Made by a program: the position numbers and the translations under genes
The notes under the pieces: generated by a model
The model's input: only the letters and a program-made list of their open reading frames with translations
Told to the model about the DNA's origin: nothing
The model's database searches: none
Assembly (NCBI GenBank): GCA_028278085.1
Contig: JANQFB010000403.1
Coordinates: forward strand, 1 to 34,281
Length of the DNA stretch: 34,281 nucleotides
DNA from: Chitinophagales bacterium
GTDB taxonomy: Bacteria; Bacteroidota; Bacteroidia; Chitinophagales; JANQFB01
Direction: 5' to 3'
Shown here: piece by piece, positions 16,817 to 26,212 of the stretch
Position numbering within the stretch: position 1 is the first letter of the stretch
How the letters are laid out: each line of letters opens with the position of its first letter

Positions 16817-17626
16817 ATGATGAAACACGCATTGATCTTACTAGGCCTTTTTTGCCAAATCACCGCCTATGCCTGGGGCCCCACCGGCCACCGGACCGTC
16901 GGCCAGATCGCTGAAAATCACTTATCGGAAAAGGCAAAGGCAGCCATAGCCCACTTATTGCCCGGTCAATCCCTGGCAGTTGTTTCTACCTGGATGGATG
17001 AGATCCGTTCCGACACCGCTTATGACCACATGAAAGTCTGGCACTATGTCAGTATTCCCGACGGGCAAACCTATGAATCGGTTAAAAGTGAGGTCGACGT
17101 GATTGCACAGATCAAGGCGCATATGGACTTACTCCTGAAAGGGGATGCCTCCGCTGAAGCGCAAGCCACAGCAGTCAAAGTGCTGGTACACCTGATCGGG
17201 GATATCCATCAACCCCTCCATGTCGGCAGAAAAGCAGACCGGGGCGGGAACAGTATTAAAGTTACCTGGTTCGATGAGCCATCCAACCTTCACCGGGTTT
17301 GGGATAGCGAGATGATCGATTTTTACCGGATGAGCTATACCGAATTGGCTGCATCCCTGGATCAGGTTGCTGAGGAGCAGGTCACTACCTGGCAAAAAGC
17401 ATCGGTTATCGACTGGGCCAATGAATCCATGGCAGCACGGCCGGGGATCTATGAAAACCTGGGCGAATGTCAAACCGAAGAACATGAAGGAGCGCATGCC
17501 CCTTCCCTGACCTGTACCTATGCGTATAGCTATCGCTATCATTATGTACATTTCGATGTGGTCCGGCAACGGCTATTTCAGGCCGGTATCCGCCTGGCTG
17601 GGGTTTTGAATGCGATTTTTGAATGA
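16817..17626 (+). CDS. S1/P1 family zinc-dependent nuclease, secreted
   Basis: A 269-residue exported nuclease that cleaves single-stranded DNA/RNA, with three zinc ions. The signal peptide is cleaved at AYA-WGPTGHR, which exposes Trp20 as the mature N-terminus, itself a zinc ligand in this family. All nine expected ligands are visible: Trp20, His25, Asp61 (TWMDEIR), His76 (VWHYV), His125, Asp129 and His135 (VHLIGDIHQPLH), His159 and Asp163 (NLHRVWD). The length matches the family. Probable role: periplasmic or extracellular nucleic-acid degradation for nutrients. The stop overlaps the next ATG by 4 bases (ATGA at 17623-17626). Start ATG 16817, or the next codon at 16820. Confidence 0.95.
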   Translation: MMKHALILLGLFCQITAYAWGPTGHRTVGQIAENHLSEKAKAAIAHLLPGQSLAVVSTWMDEIRSDTAYDHMKVWHYVSIPDGQTYESVKSEVDVIAQIKAHMDLLLKGDASAEAQATAVKVLVHLIGDIHQPLHVGRKADRGGNSIKVTWFDEPSNLHRVWDSEMIDFYRMSYTELAASLDQVAEEQVTTWQKASVIDWANESMAARPGIYENLGECQTEEHEGAHAPSLTCTYAYSYRYHYVHFDVVRQRLFQAGIRLAGVLNAIFE

Positions 17627-18210
17627 TATACAAAAAACCCACCTATTTTGCTCATCCAGGGGAACTCCGTCGATGGTTTGAACAAAACCATACCACCGTC
17701 GATGAGCTGTGGGTCGGCTTTTATAAAAAAGCCACCGGGATCCCCAGCGTGGATTGGCCACAATCGGTGGATGAAGCGCTATGCTTCGGCTGGATCGACG
17801 GTATCCGCAAAAAGATCGATGAGAAAAGTTACATGATCCGCTTCACCCCCCGGAGAGCCAACAGCCATTGGAGCGCCGTGAACATCGCAAATGTAAAACG
17901 GTTGAAAAAAGAGGGTTTGATGACACCTGCCGGAATCGAGGCTTTCAATCAACGAACCGCAAAACGGTCCAAACAGTTTTCCTACGAACAGGAAACGGTC
18001 GAACTGGCTCCGCCCTACCTCCAAAAGATCAAACAGGATCCGGCTGCCTGGGCCTTTTTCAACAATTTAGCCCCATCCTATCAAAAAGCTTCCCGCTATT
18101 GGGTGATGAGTGCGAAACAGGAAAAGACGAGACTTCGAAGGTTGGAACAATTGATCGGATCTTCGGCGGCAGGTAAGAAAATTCCTCTGCTGAGGCGTCC
18201 GGGGGAATAG
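17623..18210 (+). CDS. YdeI/OmpD-associated family protein
   Basis: A 195-residue protein with no signal peptide, probably cytoplasmic. N-terminal half: a DUF1801-like/YdeI segment with YFAHPGELRRWFEQNH, ELWVGFYKK, and VDEALCFGWIDG followed by RFTPRRANSHWSAVN. C-terminal half: the YdeI/OmpD-associated helical region with PPYLQKIKQDPAAWAFFNNLAPSYQKASRYW. Members have been called bacteriocin-protection or peptide-resistance proteins, but their biochemical role is unclear. It is translationally coupled to the S1/P1 nuclease by an ATGA overlap, so the two are co-expressed; a functional link is not established. It converges with the PorP-OmpA gene (55-bp gap, no clear terminator). Confidence 0.88.
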   Translation: MIYKKPTYFAHPGELRRWFEQNHTTVDELWVGFYKKATGIPSVDWPQSVDEALCFGWIDGIRKKIDEKSYMIRFTPRRANSHWSAVNIANVKRLKKEGLMTPAGIEAFNQRTAKRSKQFSYEQETVELAPPYLQKIKQDPAAWAFFNNLAPSYQKASRYWVMSAKQEKTRLRRLEQLIGSSAAGKKIPLLRRPGE

Positions 18211-18265
18211 TAAATTCTTAGTGTAGTCTGATCAGGTTTTGATTGCTACCATGAGAGGCCAATAA

Positions 18266-19999
18266 TTATTTTATGATCCTGACCTCCACCCTTCTATTCC
18301 TGTTTCTGCCTTCTTCCGTTTGATTATCGGCGATAGGCGAGCGCTCTCCCATACCGATCGTGCGGATCCTTGCTTTATCCACTCCTTTTTCCACCAACAA
18401 CCTTTCAACGGTTAAGGCTCGATTCATGGAGATCCTGTCATTGACCGCATCACTGCCCCGGTTGTCCGTATGGCCGATAATTTGCAGCTTCAGCTCCGGA
18501 TATTTTTTCAAAAATGCTGTCATACGAGCACTCACTTCCTGATTTTCGGCATCTAATGTGGTTTGATTAAAACCGAATCTCAAATGATCTTCCAGGATAG
18601 AAGCGTCGGGTTCCAGTCCGATATCCCGGGTAATCTCTCTTTCGACAGGATCTTCGGGAATGTCGATGGCTACATTAACCGGATGATAGCCTGCTTGGGT
18701 GGCTTCAATTATATAAGACCTGCCAGAAGGTATTTGAATGGAAAAATGGCCGGTATCTTCCGCTGTGCTTAGATCGGCGATCACTTCACCGGATCGGGGA
18801 TCCTTTACCACAAGCCTGGCCTCCAGGGTTTTCCCGTTCCAGGCATCCCTGACCATTCCCGATAAATTTATCGGAACGGCTTCTTCCGGTTCCCGTGTTT
18901 CCGGGATCTCTTCTTCCGGGATCTCTTCTACTTCCGTTGGCTTTTCTTCCGGTTCCCTGGCTATTTCGGGTTTGTCCGGTTTTTCCCGCTGCTTTCGCAC
19001 CACAGGTTTTCTCAATACCAGCGCTATTTCGGAAGCTCCCCTTCCGGAAGTGGCCACACTTAAGGGGGATATATTGATATCATAACTGAATCCCACTGAA
19101 AAGCCGGGGTAATCGATCTGAATGCCAAGGATCACAGCATCTCCCGTCCGGTAAGCCGTTAACAGGCCAAAGGCCCCATTTTTCAATAGGCCGTAAGTAT
19201 TCGGTTTATAGCGGAATTGCGCTCCGACATTAAGCTCCTGTGCTTTGGCCATGCGGGCGTAATAAAATGCCGGCATGACATCAACCTGATCATTGGTAAA
19301 AATATTAGCCATGGCATACAAGCCTATTCTCAATGGAAGATCTCCGGCCTGATGAAGATAGGAAACCTGCTGCTTGTTCAGGTGGTGAAAAGCCAAACCG
19401 GCAGACGCCTTCATTGCTCCATCATCACTTTCGAGGTACCATAACAAACCACCGCCTACATCGAGATTGTCCACCCGGGTATCCCCAAAGCTTTCCCCCA
19501 ATCCCGCATTTACCTGAAAATCTCCTTCCACCCATTGATTTTCGGCGGTCAGACCATCGATGGAGATGTTTTTTTGCAGGTAGCCGCCATTGGCGCCAAA
19601 GGCTATGAAATGTTTATGGGTGAGCGGTTGATTCCAGGCAAAGGAAGCGCCGATCCCGTTGGTTTGCATAATACCCGCATTCCCGGCTTTATCACTGATC
19701 AGCGAAAGTCCCAAACCCGCCCTGCGCACTTGATCCTGGCGCCGAACAAGCGGATACATCAGTGATAAATGAGCGGTGGCAAAAGGCTTGATGATGCTGG
19801 CCCATTGGCTACGGTAGTTCATGTTCAACTGCAGCTCACTCTTCATCGCCGGAGCAGCAGGGTTGAGCCACAATGGAGCCTGGTTGAATTGCGAAAAGTG
19901 CGTGTCCTGTGCCGTAACCCACTGGGCAATCAGCAAGCCGGAAAGCGCCCCGGCGAGGCGCAACCATTGTACTGGTTTATTTGAGATCCTCTGATACAT
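18266..19999 (-). CDS. PorP/SprF T9SS outer-membrane protein fused to CRD and OmpA domains
   Basis: A 577-residue fusion. A signal peptide (cleaved about VTA-QDTHFSQFNQ) leads into a PorP/SprF-type beta-barrel (about 33-332), recognised by QDTHFSQFNQAPLWLNPA and NYRSQWASI. A Pro/Glu-rich linker (about 333-373), a carboxypeptidase-regulatory-like domain (about 375-450) and an OmpA domain (about 465-577) follow. The OmpA domain keeps Asp512 and Arg527 for peptidoglycan binding. PorP/SprF proteins support secretion or surface attachment of type B (CHU_C) cargo and are usually about 300 residues and separate. Here the gene lies 11 bp downstream of a type B cargo gene, so it is probably that protein's dedicated partner, barrel and wall anchor in one chain. 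Confidence 0.9.
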   Translation of the reverse strand: MYQRISNKPVQWLRLAGALSGLLIAQWVTAQDTHFSQFNQAPLWLNPAAPAMKSELQLNMNYRSQWASIIKPFATAHLSLMYPLVRRQDQVRRAGLGLSLISDKAGNAGIMQTNGIGASFAWNQPLTHKHFIAFGANGGYLQKNISIDGLTAENQWVEGDFQVNAGLGESFGDTRVDNLDVGGGLLWYLESDDGAMKASAGLAFHHLNKQQVSYLHQAGDLPLRIGLYAMANIFTNDQVDVMPAFYYARMAKAQELNVGAQFRYKPNTYGLLKNGAFGLLTAYRTGDAVILGIQIDYPGFSVGFSYDINISPLSVATSGRGASEIALVLRKPVVRKQREKPDKPEIAREPEEKPTEVEEIPEEEIPETREPEEAVPINLSGMVRDAWNGKTLEARLVVKDPRSGEVIADLSTAEDTGHFSIQIPSGRSYIIEATQAGYHPVNVAIDIPEDPVEREITRDIGLEPDASILEDHLRFGFNQTTLDAENQEVSARMTAFLKKYPELKLQIIGHTDNRGSDAVNDRISMNRALTVERLLVEKGVDKARIRTIGMGERSPIADNQTEEGRNRNRRVEVRIIK

Positions 20000-20010
20000 G
20001 CTTTCCCCGT

Positions 20011-23000
20011 TTATCTGATCAAGGCTACGGCTCCTACGTTTTTACCTTTGTAATTCAGCTCCGATCCATCGGCAAATTCACCGGTCAGGTGCCAGACGAA
20101 TTCTTCTGTTCCCTGGAATCGTCCTTTATAGGCGCCATCCCAACCACGTTGTGTGGCTTCTGTTACATCGCTGGTTTCATAAACGATCTCCCCCCAACGG
20201 TTATAGATCCGCCAATGCAGTTGCCCGATCCCCGACCCCAGGATCCGGAACCGGTCGTTCACCCCATCCCCGTTGGGAGAGAACATGGTGGGGATAAACA
20301 GATCCTTTTCCAGTGAAACGGTCAGGGAATCCGCTTTAGCGCAACCATTACTATCCGATACCTGCACCCGGTAAACTGTTGTTACCTCGGGTGTGGCGAC
20401 AGGATTGGCAATTTCCGGATCATCCAATCCTTCTACCGGAGACCATCGGTAAAAATCCCCGCAGCAGGCGTCCAGTTGAACTTCTTCTCCAATTAGAATG
20501 GTTACATTTTCACCGGCATCAACGACTAATTCCGGGAAAACTTCAATGGATACAGACAAGGTATCGGCACCGCAGATCAAAGAGGTTCCGATAACCTGTA
20601 AGGTCAACGAGCTATCCACCTGTGCCAAAGGATCGGAGGAAGCCGGATCATCAAAGACATTTGCCGGGAGCCACTGATAAGCATCCATACCGGAAGCGGT
20701 CAATTGAACGGTTCCGCCTTCACACAAGGAGGTATCACCGGCAGCATGGAAGCTAACGAACGATACGTGTACGGTATCTTCGAAAGTACAGCCCGTAACC
20801 GTATTGATCCCCGAAAGAATATAAGTAGTTGCAGTATCCGGCAAGGCATTCGGATCGGCAGATGCCGGGTTGGAAAGGCCGGTAATTGGCTTCCAATTGT
20901 AAGTATACCCAGCAATGTGATCTATACCTATGGAAATACTATCCGGTTGAAAACAAATACTGGTATCCCTCCCAGCCGGATCCTCAGGGATCAGATCCAC
21001 CTGAATGGTCACCGATGCGGTATCGGCTCCGCAAAGGGCAGAATTGCCGATAACCTGGTAGGTGATGCTACTATCCGGGCTAGCCACCGGGTCAGCAGAA
21101 GCAGGATCGTTCAGACTTGCCGGCGGGAGCCATTGATAATTATCGACACCGGAGGCAAAAAGCTGCGCTGCCCCTCCTTCACAGATCAAAGTATCACCGG
21201 CAGCCACCAGCCTGACAACTGTTACGGTAACGGTGTCTGCCGAAGCACAACCGCTTACGGCATCGACGCCATGGAGCACATAGGTAGTAGTAGTATCCGG
21301 GAAGGCCCTGGGATTAGCGACGCCTGGATCGGACAGACCCAAAGCCGGTTGCCAGTTATAAATAAATGAAGCAACCGGATTGCTCCCGATGGGTACGCTA
21401 TCCCCGTCAAAGCAGATGACAGTATCCTCTCCCGCATCGGTTTTGACCGGTGAAGGGAATACCTTAACACTGCGAATCATGGTATCGCTTCCGCAGGTGT
21501 CATTAACGATCAACCTGACATCATAAGACCCCGGCTGTGAAAAATAAACGGCCGGCGGATGTTGCTGGCTGGAAGCCGTTGGTATGGCCATAGGCCCGAA
21601 AACCCAGCTATAGGTTGCGGAAGCACTTGCCGTCGAGGTGTTTGAGAAAGTAATACTATCGGATGTACCTTCGCAAAGCGACGTATCGGGGAAATACGTA
21701 AAAGAGGCGGAAACGGAACATGGTTGAATAATGGTGTTGCAGGTATCTTCTAAAAACAGGACATATACGGCTCCTTTGTTTGCTCCGCCATCATCGTCTA
21801 AGTGAGCGCTAATAACAAGGTCACTTACACCATTGCTATCAAGGTCTCCAATATTTTCTGCCGCCCATCCAAAATAATCCTGATCATCCAGCAAACCGTT
21901 GATCAATGGATGCGATCCATCTATCACAAATTCATCCTTAACAGTTCCATCGGTATTTAAAAATAAGATCACAGACCTTCCTCTATCCGTGCCACTTCCA
22001 TCATAGGAATAAGAACCGACACAGATGTCTGTTATGCTGTCTCCATTCAGATCATTCATATTTGACAAGCCCGCACCCATGCGGTCAATATCATTCAAAT
22101 TGGTTAGCAAGCCACCCTGTGTATCACTGATCTTCTGGTATGATTTGACCGTGCCGTTATTATTGAGGAAAAGGATATACACGGCGCCTCTGTCGGTACC
22201 ACCATCATCATCCAACCGGGCTCCTACTGCCAGATCACTGGTACCGTCACCATCCAAATCGCCTAAATGTGCCAGGGATATGCCAAAAAGGTCATCATTA
22301 TCAAATGGAGCACTTAAATTGCCCTGGGTGCTGTTGATCGTTTGATGGTTTTTTACCGTACCATTAGCATTCATGAATAGAATCCAAACCGAACCACGCC
22401 CAACTCCACCTCCCGGGTCCGTGTCCCCACCTACCGCCAGATCGTTAATACCATCCCCATCCAGGTCACCAATACAGGCCACATCTACACCAAAACGTGA
22501 ATTTGCACTTAGCACCCCGGTAAACCCACCTTGTGTATCACTGATCTTTTGTTCCGATTTTACGGTGCCATTGGCATTCATGAATACGATCCAAACGGCT
22601 CCATGCCGGGTTCCCCCGTCATTGTCATTACCATTCCCAATAACCAGGTCCATCACCCCATCTCCATCCATATCTCCAATAGTATCCAGTGCACTACCAA
22701 AAGAACTATTCGTGCCCAGCGACCCTCCAAATCCACCCTGGGTTTCACTGATCTTTTGTTGTCCTTTTACCGTACCGTTGGTATTCATCAGTAATATCCA
22801 AACCCCTCCTTTATCCAAACCACCATCATCATCGCGAGTAGCTGCTACCATAAGGTCTTCCACGCCATCCTGATCCACATCCCAGATCTTCAGTATCTTA
22901 CCGCCAAAAGCATCATCAATATCCAATGCTCCGTTAAAATTGCCCTGGGTATTACTGATCTTTTGCAAAGTTTTAATATTGATGCATGCAACTGCAGGGA

Positions 23001-25557
23001 GACAGGATTCTGTCATTACCGGGCAAGACGCTTGCCACTGGGGGTCATTTGCATCGTTAGTTACAGTGCTTCCAAGAAATCCATTGTTTCCCGTTACCGA
23101 ATGGTCTGTTACGGTTTGTGCTGAGTTGGCATTCAATCGCCAATAGCCGATCAGGCCGGTTTCATTGCCACAAAGGAATTTATCTTTGGATTGCTGGATC
23201 TCAGGCGCAGTTCTGCCGATGTTCCAAATCCTGACTTCTTTAATATGGCCATGGAAAGGGGTTTGCCCGGTATTATGCGCCTGGTCATCACCAATCCAAA
23301 GGTCTACAGGGCTATCGGTATTGATATTCCGGCTACTGGTAAAGCCGCCGGCAGGATTTCCATCGATATAATAGGTAAAATTGTTGCCATTCCTGGCCAG
23401 GGCTACATGATGGCAACTATTATCCCGTAGATCTCCGCCTGTCGCCCGGGGCTGGTTTAATCCGTCTAACTGTGCATATAATTTCCCATCCATCCATAAA
23501 CCAAACAGGAAACCGTCAAAACCGGTTGGATCCGAACGGTGGGTAATGATCTCCGGAAAACTGACTTGATTAGGATCGGCTTTGATCCAGGCTTCTAAAG
23601 TGAAATCTCCTGTCCCCAGATCGTAGGCACCGTTTTGTGGGATCGTTACCCGGTCGTTCGAACCGTCGAAAAACAAGCCGACAGAATCCATCTGCCCGCT
23701 TTGTGGTATGACCGTAACCAGCGCCCCACCTGTGGCTGTCCCACTACAATCAGTGTCATTTACAGCCGTCAGGGTATAATTAGTCGTTACGACCGGAGCA
23801 ACCGTAATAAAATATGGCGTAGTGTTGATATTGTTAACGACCACCGGGGTAATACCATCGGTATAGGTGATGGTCCAGGGAGGTTTGCCGGTAAGATCCA
23901 CCTGTATGTTGGCTGAATTACCTGCCACAATAGTAGCATTTCCACTCATCATTCCTGTGGGAATGGCGATGGTAATATAGCCAGGCCTGGTAAGGGTATC
24001 TGTTCCATTGCCATTGGTTGCGATCAGCGTAACATCATACACACCTGGGTTAGGGTAAGTAACCGTGGGATGTTGAACCGTCGACATTGGTGGTGTACCT
24101 CCGGGAAAAAACCATTGCCAGGCGGTAGGATTATTGGTGGAGAGGTCGGTAAAATTAATCGTTGCATTGGGGCAAACTTGTGTAAAATCCGCCTGAAAAT
24201 TTGCAATGATGGCAGCTAAACAAATCATCGCCTGTTCGGCGTCTATCCTTCCGGCGCCGAGCTGGCCGGCATAGCCGGGGTTCCCGGGATCCATATCGAA
24301 GGCGGAATGTTGAAGACAATCGAGCAGATCCTGGGGAGACAGACTTGGATCGATTGAAAGCATTAAACCGGCCAATCCGGAAACCAGCGGACAGGCCATC
24401 GATGTACCGCTCATATAACTATAGGATGACGGGCTAGTGGCCATAGTGCTCCAAATATCCGTGCCGGGGGCAAATATATCCACCCAAGTCCCGTAATTGG
24501 AAAATCCTGCCTTGAGATCATTCGGATCGCTGGCGCCAACGGCAATCACATGGTTATATCCTGCCGGATAAAAGACGATATTGGTATTGCTGTTGCCTGC
24601 TGCCGCGATGCATACGATCCCCAGGTTATTGGCAACATCGAACAGGTTTTGCCAGGTTTGGGAATAACCGGATCCCCCGAATGACATGCTGATCACATCA
24701 GCGCCGGCAGCAATGGCGTATTCCACACCTTCATAGGCATAGGTTAACCAATACCCGGCGCCGGCATTATCGGAACATTTTACCGCGATATAATCGATCC
24801 CATAACCAATAGAAGCTATGCCGAGATTATTGTCCGTGGTTGCCGCACTGATCCCTGCACAATGCGTGCCGTGTGAAAAAGTAAAGCCGCTTCCTGCCGG
24901 AGGATTCGGGTCGTTGTCGTTATCGGCCACGTCATACCCGTTGATATCATCGACATAGCCGTTCGCGTCATCGTCGATGCCATTGCCCGGAATTTCCCCG
25001 GGATTGACCCATAATTGATCCACCAGATCCTGATGAAGAGTGCTTACGGCATTATCGACAATGGCTAAATTAACCGTATTCGACCCGGTACTGATATCCC
25101 AGGCCAGTTCCGCATTGATCTGTTGCAAATACCATTGATTGGGATGCAGGTCATTGGGGGTAAATGATGTACGATAAATAGGTACCCGTTCCGCATATTC
25201 AATAAAAGATTGTTGCTGCAGAGAAGCAATGATACGGTCAATGGCAACCGAATCCTTCAAAATTAACTTGTAGGTTCGTTGTAACCTTGCATCCGGAAGC
25301 CGGGATGCCTTTTTTATGGCTGCGACCTGAGAAACCGGGAGTATATCATCCGAAATCGGTAAAATAGAAACCGGGATCTCCCCAGCATCAAATAAAGGTA
25401 GTTCAATGTTATCATTGTCATTGATCTTGAGAAAGATCGCAAAACTCTCATAACGAATGGTTTCTGCCTGATCTGGTTGACTATAAACCTGGTTGTCGAT
25501 CAGCAGGATCAAGCCTACAAAATGTATGGCTATCCAAAGGATATTTTTTTCAGACAT
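20011..25557 (-). CDS. Giant secreted subtilase with PKD, LamG, FG-GAP, Ig-like repeats and T9SS type B sorting tail
   Basis: An 1848-residue cell-surface or secreted protein. Signal peptide (about 1-26), propeptide-like region (about 30-130), then an S8 peptidase domain (about 145-450) with the full triad: Asp168 (AIVDNAV), His229 (SHGTHCAG), Ser386 (SGTSMACP), plus oxyanion Asn322. Next come a PKD domain (about 455-533), an Ig-like stretch, a LamG/concanavalin-like domain (about 625-830), six FG-GAP repeats (about 862-1275) with DxDxDG calcium loops, a second PKD (about 1280-1368), five Ig-like repeats (about 1375-1749), and a gliding-motility-associated C-terminal domain (about 1751-1848) opening with FIPTMFSPNGDGVND. 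Probable substrate of the T9SS, working with the adjacent PorP-OmpA protein. Substrate specificity is unknown; adhesion plus proteolysis is a reasonable inference. Confidence 0.92.
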   Translation of the reverse strand: MSEKNILWIAIHFVGLILLIDNQVYSQPDQAETIRYESFAIFLKINDNDNIELPLFDAGEIPVSILPISDDILPVSQVAAIKKASRLPDARLQRTYKLILKDSVAIDRIIASLQQQSFIEYAERVPIYRTSFTPNDLHPNQWYLQQINAELAWDISTGSNTVNLAIVDNAVSTLHQDLVDQLWVNPGEIPGNGIDDDANGYVDDINGYDVADNDNDPNPPAGSGFTFSHGTHCAGISAATTDNNLGIASIGYGIDYIAVKCSDNAGAGYWLTYAYEGVEYAIAAGADVISMSFGGSGYSQTWQNLFDVANNLGIVCIAAAGNSNTNIVFYPAGYNHVIAVGASDPNDLKAGFSNYGTWVDIFAPGTDIWSTMATSPSSYSYMSGTSMACPLVSGLAGLMLSIDPSLSPQDLLDCLQHSAFDMDPGNPGYAGQLGAGRIDAEQAMICLAAIIANFQADFTQVCPNATINFTDLSTNNPTAWQWFFPGGTPPMSTVQHPTVTYPNPGVYDVTLIATNGNGTDTLTRPGYITIAIPTGMMSGNATIVAGNSANIQVDLTGKPPWTITYTDGITPVVVNNINTTPYFITVAPVVTTNYTLTAVNDTDCSGTATGGALVTVIPQSGQMDSVGLFFDGSNDRVTIPQNGAYDLGTGDFTLEAWIKADPNQVSFPEIITHRSDPTGFDGFLFGLWMDGKLYAQLDGLNQPRATGGDLRDNSCHHVALARNGNNFTYYIDGNPAGGFTSSRNINTDSPVDLWIGDDQAHNTGQTPFHGHIKEVRIWNIGRTAPEIQQSKDKFLCGNETGLIGYWRLNANSAQTVTDHSVTGNNGFLGSTVTNDANDPQWQASCPVMTESCLPAVACINIKTLQKISNTQGNFNGALDIDDAFGGKILKIWDVDQDGVEDLMVAATRDDDGGLDKGGVWILLMNTNGTVKGQQKISETQGGFGGSLGTNSSFGSALDTIGDMDGDGVMDLVIGNGNDNDGGTRHGAVWIVFMNANGTVKSEQKISDTQGGFTGVLSANSRFGVDVACIGDLDGDGINDLAVGGDTDPGGGVGRGSVWILFMNANGTVKNHQTINSTQGNLSAPFDNDDLFGISLAHLGDLDGDGTSDLAVGARLDDDGGTDRGAVYILFLNNNGTVKSYQKISDTQGGLLTNLNDIDRMGAGLSNMNDLNGDSITDICVGSYSYDGSGTDRGRSVILFLNTDGTVKDEFVIDGSHPLINGLLDDQDYFGWAAENIGDLDSNGVSDLVISAHLDDDGGANKGAVYVLFLEDTCNTIIQPCSVSASFTYFPDTSLCEGTSDSITFSNTSTASASATYSWVFGPMAIPTASSQQHPPAVYFSQPGSYDVRLIVNDTCGSDTMIRSVKVFPSPVKTDAGEDTVICFDGDSVPIGSNPVASFIYNWQPALGLSDPGVANPRAFPDTTTTYVLHGVDAVSGCASADTVTVTVVRLVAAGDTLICEGGAAQLFASGVDNYQWLPPASLNDPASADPVASPDSSITYQVIGNSALCGADTASVTIQVDLIPEDPAGRDTSICFQPDSISIGIDHIAGYTYNWKPITGLSNPASADPNALPDTATTYILSGINTVTGCTFEDTVHVSFVSFHAAGDTSLCEGGTVQLTASGMDAYQWLPANVFDDPASSDPLAQVDSSLTLQVIGTSLICGADTLSVSIEVFPELVVDAGENVTILIGEEVQLDACCGDFYRWSPVEGLDDPEIANPVATPEVTTVYRVQVSDSNGCAKADSLTVSLEKDLFIPTMFSPNGDGVNDRFRILGSGIGQLHWRIYNRWGEIVYETSDVTEATQRGWDGAYKGRFQGTEEFVWHLTGEFADGSELNYKGKNVGAVALIR
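20518..21435 (-). repeat. Duplicated two-domain Ig-like unit in the giant protein gene
   Basis: Residues about 1375-1527 and 1528-1680 are two copies of a 153-residue unit. Each has one domain of the ICF...YNW...GLS.P type and one of the LCEGG...YQWLP type. Shared anchor points are 153 residues apart (1375/1528 and 1452/1605). A fifth, more diverged domain follows. Confidence 0.75.
21733..22974 (-). repeat. Six tandem 69-residue FG-GAP repeats (207-bp period)
   Basis: The calcium-loop motifs DVDQDGVED, DMDGDGVMD, DLDGDGIND, DLDGDGTSD, DLNGDSITD and DLDSNGVSD begin at residues 893, 962, 1031, 1100, 1169 and 1238, a constant spacing of exactly 69. Most units also carry a QKISDTQGGF-like stretch. 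The last unit is the most diverged. The constant spacing suggests recent expansion or strong length constraint. Confidence 0.85.
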
Positions 25558-25984
25558 TTTGAATGGTCGTACTATTTCTCATAGACTAATGAATGATCAG
25601 AACTAAATTTAATTTAAACGTAATTTTAATACAAGTTAGAATACACGTATGGTTGATTTTCACGCATGAAGATACCTTTTGGGTTCGTATTCGTTCTACC
25701 TGCAAGAATTAAATTTATGCTCCAATTAAAAAGCAGCTTTCCGGAGATATTCATGAAATTGTCTTGAACAAGTTCCTGCATTGATCATACGGACTTCTTC
25801 AGATGATGGTAGGTATCAATTAGTCAACGTGTCCATTTGACAAGTTTTAGTACCGTTTTGAACAATATTCGTCAATAGCTTTCCATCCAAAACGATACAT
25901 AAGCACGGATCAATAGTTTGGTTTTAAACCTTAAATCCTTTTGAGAACCGATGGATTGGCTGGCTTTAACCCTCCGGCGCTGCT

Positions 25985-26021
25985 TCCCGCTTCTTCCGGG
26001 TAAAACGGCTCAAATGGGTGG
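25985..26021 (+). repeat. 37-bp direct repeat, left copy
   Basis: Matches 30564-30600 at 36 of 37 positions in the same orientation. On the minus strand it encodes THLSRFTRKKRE, the same peptide as the end of PorQ, and continues in frame as AAPEG and a stop at 25966. It lies in the 655-bp gap 25558-26212, which otherwise shows no gene; no clear promoter for the giant gene was recognised there. Confidence 0.85.
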
Positions 26022-26212
26022 CGGGGAGTATGTCGATTTGGGAGCTATTCGGATCTCTCAAGCCCAATAATACAAGGTAAAACTTCACTCTGCTTGCTGG
26101 ATAAGTGATTTGGCTATTCAGTGTTGCCAAACCAGAAGTTTTTATGAGTAGCAATATGTTTATGTGTTTAAAAATTAATATTTTTAATGTGTACTCTCTA
26201 AATGCCATAATT

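Noticed and set aside
21733-22974. Regular repeats considered as a CRISPR-like or satellite array
   Set aside because: The period is 207 bp, in frame, and encodes FG-GAP motifs; it is protein-coding.
25557-26212. Search for a promoter, small RNA or integrase remnant in the 655-bp gap
   Set aside because: No TAnnTTTG box for the giant gene, no RNA family and no recombinase-like frame recognised; only the left direct repeat stands out.
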